DNA of 64,000 nucleotides. It comes from Enoplosus armatus (Eukaryota; Chordata; Actinopteri; Centrarchiformes; Enoplosidae). This document shows, piece by piece, positions 36,714-48,402 of the stretch. Where the stretch lies: positions 3,353,421-3,417,420 of the forward strand of contig NC_092181.1 in the NCBI RefSeq assembly GCF_043641665.1, in the 5' to 3' direction. The notes beneath the pieces were generated by a model. That model was not told the DNA's origin and searched no databases. It saw only the letters and a program-made list of their open reading frames with translations. How positions within the stretch are numbered: position 1 is the first letter of the stretch; every line of letters starts with the position of its first letter. Position numbers and translations under genes: made by a program.

Positions 36714-36968
36714 TGCAGAGAGAAGCAAAGAAAATAGTGCACCTGCTTCTGTTTTACTGTACCAGCCAGCTAACATATACACACACTATTTGTTAAAGTG
36801 AATATTTCTTTGCTTATGTATGTATTTAATATTTAGAGCAGTTGAAGAATCACAATGTAACCTCAGTTCTACCAATTCTGTCCAAAAATGCTGCGATGGA
36901 TTCGCCAAGGAAAATTTGTATTTTGAAATTATCTTCTGATCACTTCACTTTATATTCACCCTAGACTT

Positions 36969-36969
<1 letters not shown>

Positions 36970-37017
<48 letters not shown>

Positions 37018-37046
37018 TAGAGAGAGACAGAGAGAGAGAGAGAGAG
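36970..37046. repeat. Compound (TG)n(GA)n microsatellite
   Basis: A TG run (about 36971-37008) passes directly into an interrupted GA run ending near 37046. It lies immediately left of the hairpin-forming repeat. Confidence 0.96.
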
Positions 37047-37057
37047 CGTGCATTACT

Positions 37058-37200
37058 CATGTTGTGGGGACATAAAGCTGTTTACGCAGTCATGTTGTGG
37101 GGACCCGCCGTCCTTTTGGGGACAAAATGCAAGTCCCCATAACGTAAATCATTAAATTTTGAAGACTTGGCTTAAGGTTTGGGTAAGGTTAGGTGAAGGT
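37058..37200. repeat. Hairpin-forming dispersed repeat
   Basis: GTTGTGGGGAC occurs twice (near 37060 and 37094). GTCCCCATAA near 37134 is the inverted counterpart, with TTTTGGGGACAAAATG between them. A degenerate TTAGG-like run (AAGGTTTGGGTAAGGTTAGG) follows. I recall this combination as a common teleost dispersed repeat. Its class is unknown to me. Confidence 0.55.
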
Positions 37201-39662
37201 TAAGTAGAGTACAAACCATATGTTTGTTATTTGTCCAGATACCTTTTTGTTGTGATTGGTTAAAACCCTGTCTCTTGGATTCAATGTTTCACCGCAGTGT
37301 CTAGTTCTACAAACTGATGAAACCTCATCTAAATTTTCTGGATAAACTTATATGGTTGCAAAGGTAGAAAATATTTTTCTTACTGTGGTTTCCAAACAGC
37401 TGGAGATACAGCACAACAGCCAAATGATCAATGTAACACCAGCAAGACAGAAACAGTATAGGGTCCATTATCACTTGAAAGCCTCCCATACAAAGGGGGG
37501 TTTACAGTGTGAGCTCCTCATCTGCACCTCTCCTGTATGAGCATTTATTTCCAGACAAGCTCCTGCATATGTGGTGACAGCTAGCTCGCATTGCCACATC
37601 AGTCACTGAGCTGCTTAGTTTCTCAATGACCTCCTTGGGACACTGTCAACAGAAGGCCCTCATAAGTAGAATAGAGGCAAAAATATGGGTGTTAAATATT
37701 TTTCCTGTTTTATCTGTTTTATTTGGAAAAAGGGAGGAACCAGTGGAAATGAAAGACAAGCTATTGCAAAAATACTGTATGTATAGACCATATGTGTAAT
37801 GCTCAATAATGTCTCAAAATAATTCCAATGACTAGAAAAAATCTGCATAAACAATATGTTACCTTCCATAAAAAGACAGATCGCTGCACACACACACATC
37901 CAATTTGCCTTTTAAGTGGACAGTCGTGTCATCAAACAAACACGAGCTGAGCAGACAGCAGGGAGTGGTCACCCTTCCAGGACCTCTTGTACAGTCAGCC
38001 CGGCTCCTGCCCGCTCGCCTCGGGACAGCGGAGTGACGGATGGAGGGACGGAGGAGCTGTGGGTCGGGGGAGGAGGTGAGCATGAATCAGCGATGGGCTG
38101 AGAGATGTCAAGATGGAAGGCAAAAATTAGGGGACGGAGAGACAGAAAGCAAGAGGAACAGACAGAAAGAGGGGAAGGTGGTGCGTGAGAGGAAGGCAGA
38201 GAAGAAAAGGAGTGAGGGGTGATTGTTCCCGTGTTTTGGAAGATTGGATGATTTTGGATGCTGACCTTTGAACCCATCGGGCCGCAGGTGAGGAGGAAGC
38301 AAGCCAAGAGACCTTGGGTAAACATATGGACTCGATTCATCCCCTCCATCTGAGCACTGTAGGTGTTCATGTTCTTAATCCTCGGTGAAGAAACAGCTTT
38401 TTTTTAACTCGGGGTTGTGCGTAAATCAGCACGGCAGCTTAAGCAGTTAGGTCACCTGCTTTTTACCGGGGCAAATGCATTTTTTTCCCCTCTCTTTCTC
38501 AAACATACTGTATCATCTCCTAAACCTGTGAAAAATGTAACCTGATGTTACTGAATTCAACAGCGGTATTGATTTAGGTGAAGCAGTGAATCACATAGAG
38601 TGAATATTTATGTATATTTAGCATTAGATTGCTGGAATACTAAATAATGTCTTTCATAGCCTTTGCTGGATGGGTGTGCGATGACTGACACACACTTAAA
38701 ACCCAGCGCGGTCTTTTTTCACATTCAGGCTGCGGAGAGATAATGCTGGTTTCTAATCCCATGGAATAACCTCCGGCTATACAAGCATACCTGATATTTC
38801 TGATACCACTCCGTCTGCGAGATTGCGTCAAAACTGCACTCCATCCCCGAAGCCATATCACATGCTCTTGTATCTCTTCATTCCAGTTTCAATCAAATTT
38901 TTGGTGGAACGTTTGACTTGATGTGGGCGAGGAGTAGCCTTGGGCAGCCGAAGGGTATGAGGCCAGTGTGTGGCTATCAGGCCTCCCGTGCATGAAAGGA
39001 CATCTATTATCTGAGCGTGTTGAATTCTCATACACAAGGACAAAAGGGTACGAGTTAGGACTCATTCAAGTGGACTGCTCGATGCTCAACCAATCCTCAC
39101 CAAGTATGATCACATTTTTATTGTGTCGTAGGGAGTGGCAGTTATTTCTTTCCACATTCAAGATCAAAGGTGCTGTGCTGGTGTGATGCAGTCGTGAGAA
39201 GGAGTGATCAAAGTCAGCTGATGACGAGACAAAAAACAGCAGCGTGTTGGGTGTCTTGACCGGTAAAATGATGAAATATGATCCAGGACGTCCACTTTGA
39301 GTTAATACTTGCGTGAGTTTGGTCAGACACCAAAACACGACAGAGCATCTCATGTTACCAGGAGACAGTGACAATCATTTTACCCTCTGTCCCAACAGTC
39401 GCAATGTAAACAGCAGAATTATGCCATTCATAAGTAGGTATTTTAATACAAATATCCACTTTATGTTCCTGGATGATGTGCAGTACAATTTGAGCCAGGT
39501 TTAACTGGATATTTTTTCTTTTTGACCATCTCAAGTCCACTGTTGTATGTTTGTCAAGCAGTGAAACTGCAGTGTTGTTAGCTGCCATAATGCTGCCATT
39601 TGAATGAGTATGTGAGGGCGAGGTATCATTTCAAGAGAGCAAATTGTTTGGATTGATAAAAA
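37201..39662. other. Unique sequence, no gene seen
   Basis: No exon is supported. A purine-rich tract (38040-38220) gives the false 133-aa minus-strand frame. The rest is AT-rich to mixed unique sequence. I recognise no transposon before the LINE at 39663. Confidence 0.5.
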
Positions 39663-41262
39663 TCAGAAATCAGACTCAGAATCAGAAATACTTTATTGAT
39701 CCCTGGGGGGAAATTGTACAGTACTGGTGCTCCCATTCAAGAGTAGAAAGTAGCAAAAATATAGAACTAGAAGTATGTCCAAAATATAAAAATAAGAAAT
39801 AGAAAATAAAAAATATACACATTTACAATATTTAAGTGAAAAATAAGTAAAGAAATATATACAATAACAATGTATATGTATGTGTGTTTATAAATATATA
39901 TATATATATACGTATTGCACTGAAAATTTAAAGAATAAATAATAATGAGGTAGTATGTGTAGAAGCAGGTCCAGATTTCCAGTCTGTTTCTTCTGAGTGT
40001 CAGTGACACTCATAGGGAGGAGTTGAACAGTTTGATGGCCACAGGCAGGAATGATTTCCTGTGGCGCTCCGTTGTGCATTTAGGAGGAATGAGTCTCCCA
40101 CTGAAGGTGCTCTTGTGTCCGACCAGTACGTCATGGAGAGGATGTGAAACATTGTCCAAGATGACCCGCAGCTTGGACAGCATCCTCCTCTCTGACACCA
40201 CCGTCAGAGAGCCAGTGATGTCACAACATCACTGGTCTTGCGGATCAGTTTGTTTAGTCTGTCGGAGTCCGCCACCCTCAGCCTGCTGCCCCAGCATGCA
40301 ACAGCATAGAGGATAGCACTGGCCACCACAGACTCATAGAACATCCTCAGCATAGTCCGGCAGATGTTGAAGGACCTCAGCCGTCTCAGAAAATAGAGAC
40401 GGCTCTGGCCCTTCTTGTAGAGGGCATTAGTGTTCTTTACCCAGTCCAGTTTATTGTCAATGTGGACTCCCAGGTCCTTGTAATCCTCTACAATGTCCAC
40501 ACTGGCCCCCTGGATGGAAACAGGGGTCATCGGCGCCTTGGTCCTCCTCAGATCAACAGTCAGCTCCTTTGTCTTTGTCACGTTGAGCTGCAGGTGGTTC
40601 TGCTCGCACCATGTGACAAAGTAGTCCACAGCAGCCCTGTACTCCTCTTCATCACCCTCACTGATACATCCAACTACTGCTGAGTCATCAGAAACCTTCT
40701 GAAGATGGCAGGTCTCAGTGCAGTAGCTGAAGTCCGTGGTGTAGACGGTGAAGAGGAAGGGAGAGAGGACAGTCCCCTGCGGGGCCCCGGTGTTGCTGAC
40801 CACTCTGTCTGACACACAGTGTTGTAAGCGCACATACTGTGGTCTGCCAGTCAGGTAGTTGACAATCCAGGACACGAGGGGGGCATCCACCTGCATCTCC
40901 GTCAGCTTCTCATCCAGTAGAGCCGGACGGATGGCTCATGACTCTCGCAGCGCTCGCCGGCTTATCCAGGTGGGCGTAGACGGGGTTGAGCAGGTAGATG
41001 ATGGCATCCTCAACTCCAATTCGGGGCTGGTAGGTGAACTGAAGGGGGTCCAAGTGTGGCTTGACCAAGGGTCCAAGTCTCTCCAGGGTCTTCATGATGT
41101 GGGAGGTCAGTGCCACGTGTCTGTAGTCCTTGGAGCCACTGGGACGCGACGTCTTTGGCACAGGAACGTGGGCAGGACGTCTTCCACAGCACGGGGACCC
41201 TCTGAAGACTCAGGCTCATGCTGAAGACATGGTGAAGTGCTCCACATAGCTGGGGGGGGGGG
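39663..41262 (-). mobile_element. 5'-truncated Rex1-like LINE
   Basis: A non-LTR retrotransposon copy in minus orientation. The coding remnant (about 41230-40010) precedes an AT-rich 3' region with an (AT)n run (39894-39910). It ends in the tail GATCAATAAAGTATTTCTGA plus CTGATT-like units (39663-39715). The same tail occurs at 29244-29300. The 5' boundary coincides with an 11-base G run on the plus strand (41252-41262). About 1.6 kb is present, so the endonuclease domain and most of the first reverse-transcriptase motifs are missing. No clear target duplication was found. Confidence 0.9.
40010..41230 (-). pseudogene. Broken reverse-transcriptase ORF of the LINE
   Basis: The reading frame shifts at least three times: about 41219-41161, 41161-40910, 40896-40204 and 40201-40010 lie in successive registers. 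Visible motifs in order are KDYRHVALTSHIMKTLER, LQFTYQPRIGVEDAI, GAPQGTVLSPFLFTVYTTDF (motif B), a motif C reading VSDDSAVVG with both catalytic aspartates kept, and WCEQNHLQLNVTKTKEL (motif D region). The C-terminal part contains MLRMFYESVVASAILYAV. The 230-aa central segment is the longest open frame of the window. Motif order and the SDDS form fit the Rex1/CR1-related group as I recall it. The copy cannot make a full enzyme. Confidence 0.9.
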
Positions 41263-41684
41263 CATCACTTAGCGATCATGAGTCTATGAGAATATGTAAC
41301 ACCTCCCTCACCTGTGCTGTTCGATTAGGAGGCAAACCCACACACCTCTGTGGTTACGTTCTCGCCAAAGGGCAAGGCCAGTCAAAAATATTTAAACCCT
41401 TTTCAGGAAGAGAGAAGAGAAGGGTTTTGATTTATATAAAACAATATTTCTTTTTTATTGCTATATTTGACATGTGCTAAGAGGTAACAGGACAATTAAT
41501 ACAGGAACAAAGGAGAAAAAAATTAGTTTTTATCACTGGGTCCTTCGAAACACATAGTGTACAGTGTTTGTATGTGAAACAAATCATCACCAGATAGCTT
41601 TTATTCATGAGGTCATTTCACAGTGGCAGAAATAAAGGGCTCTGAATTAGTGAGTCAGTAATAGAGCAAGTAATTAATTTAGTA

Positions 41685-42034
41685 TAACACTCACTTACCT
41701 ACCCCAGTGATGTCTGCCTCTAGCTTTTGCTGCCACTCCAATATAATCTGGATCATTAAAATAATCTAAAACTTACATTTGAAAAACTCTACAGCAACAT
41801 GTCTTTCCATAAACAATGTCCCAGAGCAGTTGTGTTGACAGCGAGGTCTGTTGATTTCCCTTAGTAACTGGGACATTGTTTAAGAAAAGAGAAGTTGAGT
41901 TTTTCATACATAATTTCAGTGCCTTCACCGGAACAAACAAAATGTACCTCCTTTGTATTGGCTGGAGGCACACGTTTCTGGCTGACCACTCGGAATAAGT
42001 GAGAAAATATGACTTTATATGAACTGAACCTTTA
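41685..42034. mobile_element. MITE, GGTTCACC family (copy 3, diverged)
   Basis: Begins with ACACTCACTTACC and GATGTCTGCCTC. The middle carries CTCCAATATAATCTGG and TTTGAAAAACTCTACAGCAA, and the right end is GTGAGAAAATATGACTTTAT followed by GAACTGAACC. I recall these blocks from the teleost MITE family to which copies 1 and 2 belong. The terminal inverted repeats are too degraded to pair cleanly. The 66-aa minus-strand frame inside it is not a gene. Confidence 0.6.
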
Positions 42035-42583
42035 AGTTTTTTTCCATAACAGTCCTTTTTTTGTACAGACAGGGAATTTAACAGTGTTAAATAACCTCAT
42101 TCCCCTCAACTCAGTCTTTTTCTATCTGCTTTGTAACTACAGTGTGAAGCATGTTGACCAGTGAACACACTCCAGTCATATATATCATTAAGACATATGT
42201 GAAGTATGTCGGTGGACTGTAACCTTTGCACACACGTTGACATGATCCTCAGAGTACAGTACAGAAGTGTGTGTTAGTGCAGTATGTATGTACAGTATGT
42301 GCATTTATCTTTAGGTGTGTGTGTGAGCTCAGGTCCATATCTGTATGTGACCCTTTTCACCTAAACTGTCTGCGTTGCCCAATCTGTGTACGTGCAGGGC
42401 ATGTGTAAAAGAACACATCTCAGGTTGAGAACAGTATTTACTTGAATGTATGTCCCAGCACCCTGCGGCATGTATATGCGAGGACCAGAGGGACTATTTC
42501 TGTCACGTAATATGAAGATGGCTTCTTGTCAACTGGGCCCTGGTCATAGGAGGGCATGTGGGGAGAGGGGGATAGTGTATACA

Positions 42584-42620
<37 letters not shown>

Positions 42621-44045
42621 ATAAGACTTATCTCTGTGTGTTTGGTTGCTCTCGATGAACTGTACATTATCAATTTGCTGTGAAGTCAGGTCATGTGCAA
42701 GGGTTCATTACGTTTTCCTGTGAATGAAAACTCACGGTGTTGATTACTCTGTTCAGGCCTCGCTTTGAAAAACTGATGACGGTAATGAGGCTGCATGTAG
42801 GAGGGCGGCAGAACCTGAGACTCAATTTTTGTGCTGAAGAGATAATGAAACAACAGCTTGAGGTTGACTGTGTAGAGCTGAGAGGTCAATTCAGCTATGA
42901 GGAAGGCAAATATTTTCCAGCACAAACTGTTTACACTTCAGTTTAGAGGGGCCAGGGCCATTGTTTTGCTGGCAGGCCAAGGGAGCGTACTGCAGACAGG
43001 CTTGACAAGTTTTTTTGTTTTTTTTCATTAAAATCTTTTGTCCATAAATTTTCTTTACCCAGACTGATTCATGCTTAAAAATGTTTTATAAGGCTTTTTA
43101 TGACACGGTACAGTGTACTCCACTTTAGGATGTGTTAAGCTACTACCCAGCACCTGTCTTCACTCTAGGATTTGAGCTTTAAAGGTCATTGTTTATTTCC
43201 GTGCACAGATGATGATATTCAGCTTTAGGTGGTCCCAGAAGGACTCCTGTCTGCCGTGAACCCATTCCAGGATGCGTTCAGGGGATCTTTCTTTTCATAT
43301 ATCAACACAACCGGCAGAACAATCATCCTCAATCACCCTTTTTCTGTCTGTCACTCGGAACCCAACATCACATTGGCAGTGCTCCCAAAAGCTAACGTGG
43401 CATCACATTCTTGACTAAACGTGCATAAAAACAAATTAGCCTGGCCCATACAATTTGCAAAGAGATGTGTGCAGCCAGCCAGCAAATAGATGTCATTCCA
43501 AACCAAGGTCATCATGGTATTGAGGCTGGAAATTTAGGATTGATGTTTGCACATGCCGAGCTCCTCCACTTTTCACTCTCAGTCTGACGGGTTTGATGCA
43601 GGCTTATTGGACAAGACCCGCTGGGAGCGAGACAGCACAGAGAACAGAGACTATCCTCCACAACCTTGTGATTGAGGGCTGAATTAAACCCTAACTTATC
43701 ATCATTTTCATGCTTGTAAAAAGCGGTAAGTAGTTGCGTCAATACATTTGAAAGAGAAAACTTTTTTTTTTTTGGCGCCACAACCGTTTATTAAAGTTTG
43801 AATCCATGATTTAACATTGTAAGAAAGTGCGTGGGTGAAGGACGTAGTTAGTTTATACAGATTTAACAGAAGTGAAATTCACAGCTTCTGATTTGGTCTG
43901 AACTGGTATTTTGAGGCGTCCTGACATTCTGACATGCCTCACAGTATATCACCTTTTAGTTTAGTTGTTTTTTTTCCTCCTGACCTTATCAGAAAAGTAT
44001 TTATTGCAGCCCTTCCAGTTGACCCAAACTGGGCTTGCAAACGAC
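42035..44045. other. Unique sequence, no gene seen
   Basis: Contains a TG microsatellite (42589-42617). A T/A-rich patch near 43008-43025 and a T run near 43762-43773 are also present. The 61-aa frame at 43229-43414 has no recognisable domain and no good splice context. No exon is supported. Confidence 0.5.
42589..42617. repeat. (TG)n microsatellite
   Basis: About 29 bases of TG. Confidence 0.95.
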
Positions 44046-44220
44046 AAGGCGACAAAATATGGAAATGATCATAAAGCATAAAAAAGGAAATATTCATGTT
44101 TTAGGGTTATAAGGGTTGAGCATACAAATACAAATAACAAATACAAATGACAAATATATATTCATTTTGTTTGCCATAAACTCATTCACAAAGACATCTA
44201 CATTATGTAACCCTACATAG
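44046..44220. repeat. Unnamed dispersed repeat, copy A
   Basis: GACAAAATATGGAAATGATC (44051 on), AAGGAAATATTCATGTTTTA, a CAAATA-rich centre, ATTCATTTTGTTTGCC and TTATGTAACCCTAC occur in the same order and similar spacing as in the copy at 50503-50680. There is no open frame of note. The class is unknown. Confidence 0.7.
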
Positions 44221-47200
44221 AAAATGGAATGTTGGACAAAATGCAATATTCAAACTGTAATGACTTGTTTAAATTAAAAATATCCAGTCTATTAGTGCAA
44301 CAGACCATTGGAAGTGGTTTGCTGTGTGGTCCAAAGTCACTATCAGCTTGACCTATTGCATGCCCTATTGACCCATCATAAATAAAAATGGAGGACACCA
44401 GCGAGTAAAGCCTCGCTGATTGGATGATCATGACAACGAAGGTTCAGAGAAGCAGTGTGTGGAAGAAAATGCAATTTACCAACAAAGATGAGGCTGCCCA
44501 CTTTGCTACAAAGACAAACTCTCTCTCTGACCGTCAGTGGCCACTCATGCTTATGTGACAGTCATAGCTCACTGTGTCTCAGACTCCCGCATTACGCTAG
44601 GCCTATACATGGGCATGGGTTGTGTTCAAATTCATTTGAATAAATAACGTGATGGATTGAATTTGTGTGAACTTTTTGAAGAAGCGACAGTCCTGCTACA
44701 TAGTGACGTTACTTATGTAACTTATGTCTAACACTAGATAACAGGAATTAAAATAGACTAGGGATTTGGGAGTGATAGTGCTGCAAACTTCTGAAACATG
44801 TCATCAGTCAAGGGGCACTTTGAGGCGCGTACACATAAACGACGAATTGACATACATCACAAAATACAAGTATGACAATGTTAGAAAGACTTGAAATTCA
44901 TAAGGATTAATGACAGAGGCCAATCCGTAGCTGGCCAACAATATCCAACACCACAAAGGCACATTATGTCCAAAAGTGTTAATGTGCAGGTGCATTTATC
45001 AATAAATACACAAAGTAAACTATTCTAATAAAATTACAAAAAAGTATGGAGATGATAAAACAATGTACAGCATGTGTTTGAGTGGTTTAAGAGGATCTGA
45101 AGGACCCCAAACACAAAATTAAGATTAATAATCCAATGGCAAACATGACAGTCCTTGCACACACATGTATGAATGTTTATATATATATGTATTCTTTTCA
45201 CTTCATCTGAGTCATTGGGATGCATGGTAAATATACAGTATGTTATAGCAGCAGAGGCTTTTTACCCTCCATGGTATGCAGAGTGGGGCCGTGTTGAACA
45301 GAGCGGGGCCGGTCTAATAAGTCCCCAGGCTATGGCAGCAAGGCCTGTGGTAGGTGGATGATGGATCTCAGTGCCAGGGTACATAATGGTGGGACAGGGG
45401 AGCATGGGGGTGAAGGACAACACTCTGCCCTCTCTCCTTAATCAGATGCAGATCAAGCTAAAAGCAGCGGAGCAGAAAATCCCTCCTCTAACGGCGAGAC
45501 CCTGGACCCCTGCACAATCCCCTCTCCCTTTGCCTCTCTCCTTCCCTCCTTTGGCCCCTCCTCCTTTCTTCATCCCTCTCTCTTTTCTTCTGATTGGCTT
45601 AGCAACAGAGCTTAGGGAGCGCGCCAGAGGAGGAGATGGATGCTCGGAGGCCTTTACCACAAAGATCATATAGGATAAGTGCAAAAGCCCGTTGTGGCTT
45701 GTTGATAAAGTATTGATTTCTCAGCAAGCTGCTGTTTACGAATCACCTTGGAGGGACTGACCCCCGAGACCTTAGGGTGTGAGGTAGGAGCGTGTGAGGG
45801 AGGGGGGCAAGGAGGGAGGGGGGGCACATGGGGATGATGTGAAAAATGAAAAAGGGGAACAGAGAGAGAGAGAGAGATGACAGATAGAGGAACAGAGGAG
45901 GGAGATAGGAATTGATTGGGGACAAACCTGGCCGTTAATTGAAGGGACGGATCAATGATGGTGGAATGTTGAATTTGGGGGAAACGAGGCAGGAGGCCCT
46001 GCTTCTTGATATAGGTGGACAACATAAAACCAAGCACACATTCACGTGTGGGCTGACACACTCAAATGAACACCGTCCTCGCTTTGACGCCCCTTCTTAT
46101 TGTCTCCAGAGATCAAGGCCTGAATATGAGGAATGTTAATGTCATCCTCGACCTAGACGCTCCTTCCTGTTCTCTGTTTAGGACATGGCGGTAAACAATG
46201 TGGGTAAAGCCATTTTGGAGCATCCAGGCTAGTTCCAGGGTGACTGACGCAGACAATGTAGCTACCCCTTGGGGTGGAAACAGGCCAGACAGGCACATAG
46301 CTCTCAGCTTTCAAGTCCAGTCTGAGAAGTTGAAGCCCCCATTCAGAGCTGTTTCTTTTCTTTTCCACCCCCATCTTTACCCAGTGTCAAGGTGAAGGCC
46401 TCCGATCATTTGTGTGTGTGTGTGTGTGTGTGTGAGGGGCCCCTCATTTTAGATAGCTGCATTTGCCCACATCTGATCTAAAGGCCACCATTTAGTGAAG
46501 ATGTGACCTGTGTATTTTTCTCCTGTCTGGACTTTATGTAATTTGCACAGTCCTCATACCTGGAGAAAAAAAAACAGCTCATTAAAGGAAAACACTGCCA
46601 GGAGAAGGGATCCAACACCCTGATTTCCAGTGTCGGAGTCAAATGCTTTGTTCACCCATCCACCCACCACGACCTCATCGTTGCTGCACTGTACCTTCTT
46701 CTTCTTCTAAACGTGAAAATGGGTAATTTTGCTGCTGTTTTAACAAATGATCGATGTCATTATTTTTCTGGAGAGGCCATCATTTTAAGATGTAATTTAT
46801 GATTATACTGCACAACAATGACATACACGCACAACAACAACAAGATTGAAAGAAAGAAAGAAGGAAACCGATCTGCTAGCTCCCACTATTCTTCCCTCGC
46901 TTGCACCTTGTTGTCAGGAAATCTAATTTGTACCCGCAGCTCACAGAGCCACCTGGCAACATATGCAGCATGCAAATGTGGCTCTGTTTTCGGCATCGCC
47001 AGTTGTAGAAGGAGAGAGAGAGAGGGAGGTAGAGAGAGATTGCCCTGGAGGATTAATGACATCATTCTGTATGCACCTCTGGACTCCCAGACCGCCAGGA
47101 TATTACCCACCTCTGACATAGAGGGATAATGTTGGTTCTATGAAGGCACGACGTTCGGGGATCTATCTCTTCCTGCTGGCGTACAAAAAATAATGGGGCT

Positions 47201-48362
47201 GGTTCATCATCAGATTGCCGTGTCAGGTTTTGGGGGGAAAAAATGAATAAAAATGTGGCATATTGAGAATAGATGGGTCTGAGACTGTGGGCTAGTTAGA
47301 GCGTACCGCCTGGGTCGGAGACAGTCTCACTAATGGCGGCTCTCCTCCTTGCTAGCACAGCAACACAACTTGCTGCAGCAGGGCACAGTGTGTGGCTGCT
47401 CTACATGCACTCATTGTACGACATTATCCATCTTCTATGCTGATTATGTTTAATGCTTTTATTTGACTCAGTGGAACAATGTGTCTATGAAAGGAGGCGC
47501 AGAGGACAATGACTGCAAGCGGGCAAAGCCCTCTGCAGATGCACCACGTTGGCCCTCTCTCCAGGGGAGCAGCTATCACAAACAAAATTCATCACTGTGA
47601 CATCGAAGCAGTCGTTGGTCTTCTAGCATTGTAGCTTCAATCTGTTGCCATCAAATATTACGTCTTCTCCTCTTGGATGCACATCTTGTATTAAGTCTGT
47701 CTTTCTCACAGTTTTTTGGGTTTTTTTACACTTAGTTACCACTTTCACACACTGAACCTCTCAACAATGCTGCGTTCAGTTATTCAGGTGAACTAGGCTC
47801 TCGTGGTTTACACCTAAGTCTCAAACATGGAATCAATCTGCACTCTCCCTGCAAATTTTTGTATTTTGTATTCAGAAACATGCAGATAAAAGCACAAACC
47901 TAATTAGTTGGACTGATTTTTCTTTTTAATGCAAAAAGTTGACAACTTTGAATGTCCCCTTTCACAGCAAACTGTTACAGGTGGGCACCTTCAGCTGCAC
48001 TGCCACTCAATAATAGCCTATATGATGATCTTATTTGATGTGGACCTAAAAGTTGTTCCTGCAAGGTGATTTTCATGCATGACTGGAGTGTGAATTGCAA
48101 TTCTGACTTGAAGGTAAAAAAAACAAATTCTAATGTGAGCAGAATTTCCCGTGCCTTTTCTGCAGTTTGTAATTGTTTCACATGACAAAATTGTGGCATT
48201 TTCTGTGGAAATACTGCTGCTTTTTGCCTGAGCAAGCAAACTGTCCGAGCATCTCACACTGAAAATCAACTCACTGCTCTCACATGACGCTGACATGGAA
48301 AACTGCCTGAACATTTATGGGTTGGATGTGGGAAAGGGGGTTTCTCTTTCTCTCTCTGTCTC

Positions 48363-48402
<40 letters not shown>

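Noticed and set aside
37969..38370. 133-aa minus-strand frame
   Set aside because: Again driven by a purine-rich plus-strand tract at 38040-38220.
45590..45606. RFX/X-box-like GATTGGCTTAGCAAC with CCAAT
   Set aside because: Only one half of the X-box fits well, and it sits at the end of a CT tract. Too weak to call a promoter.
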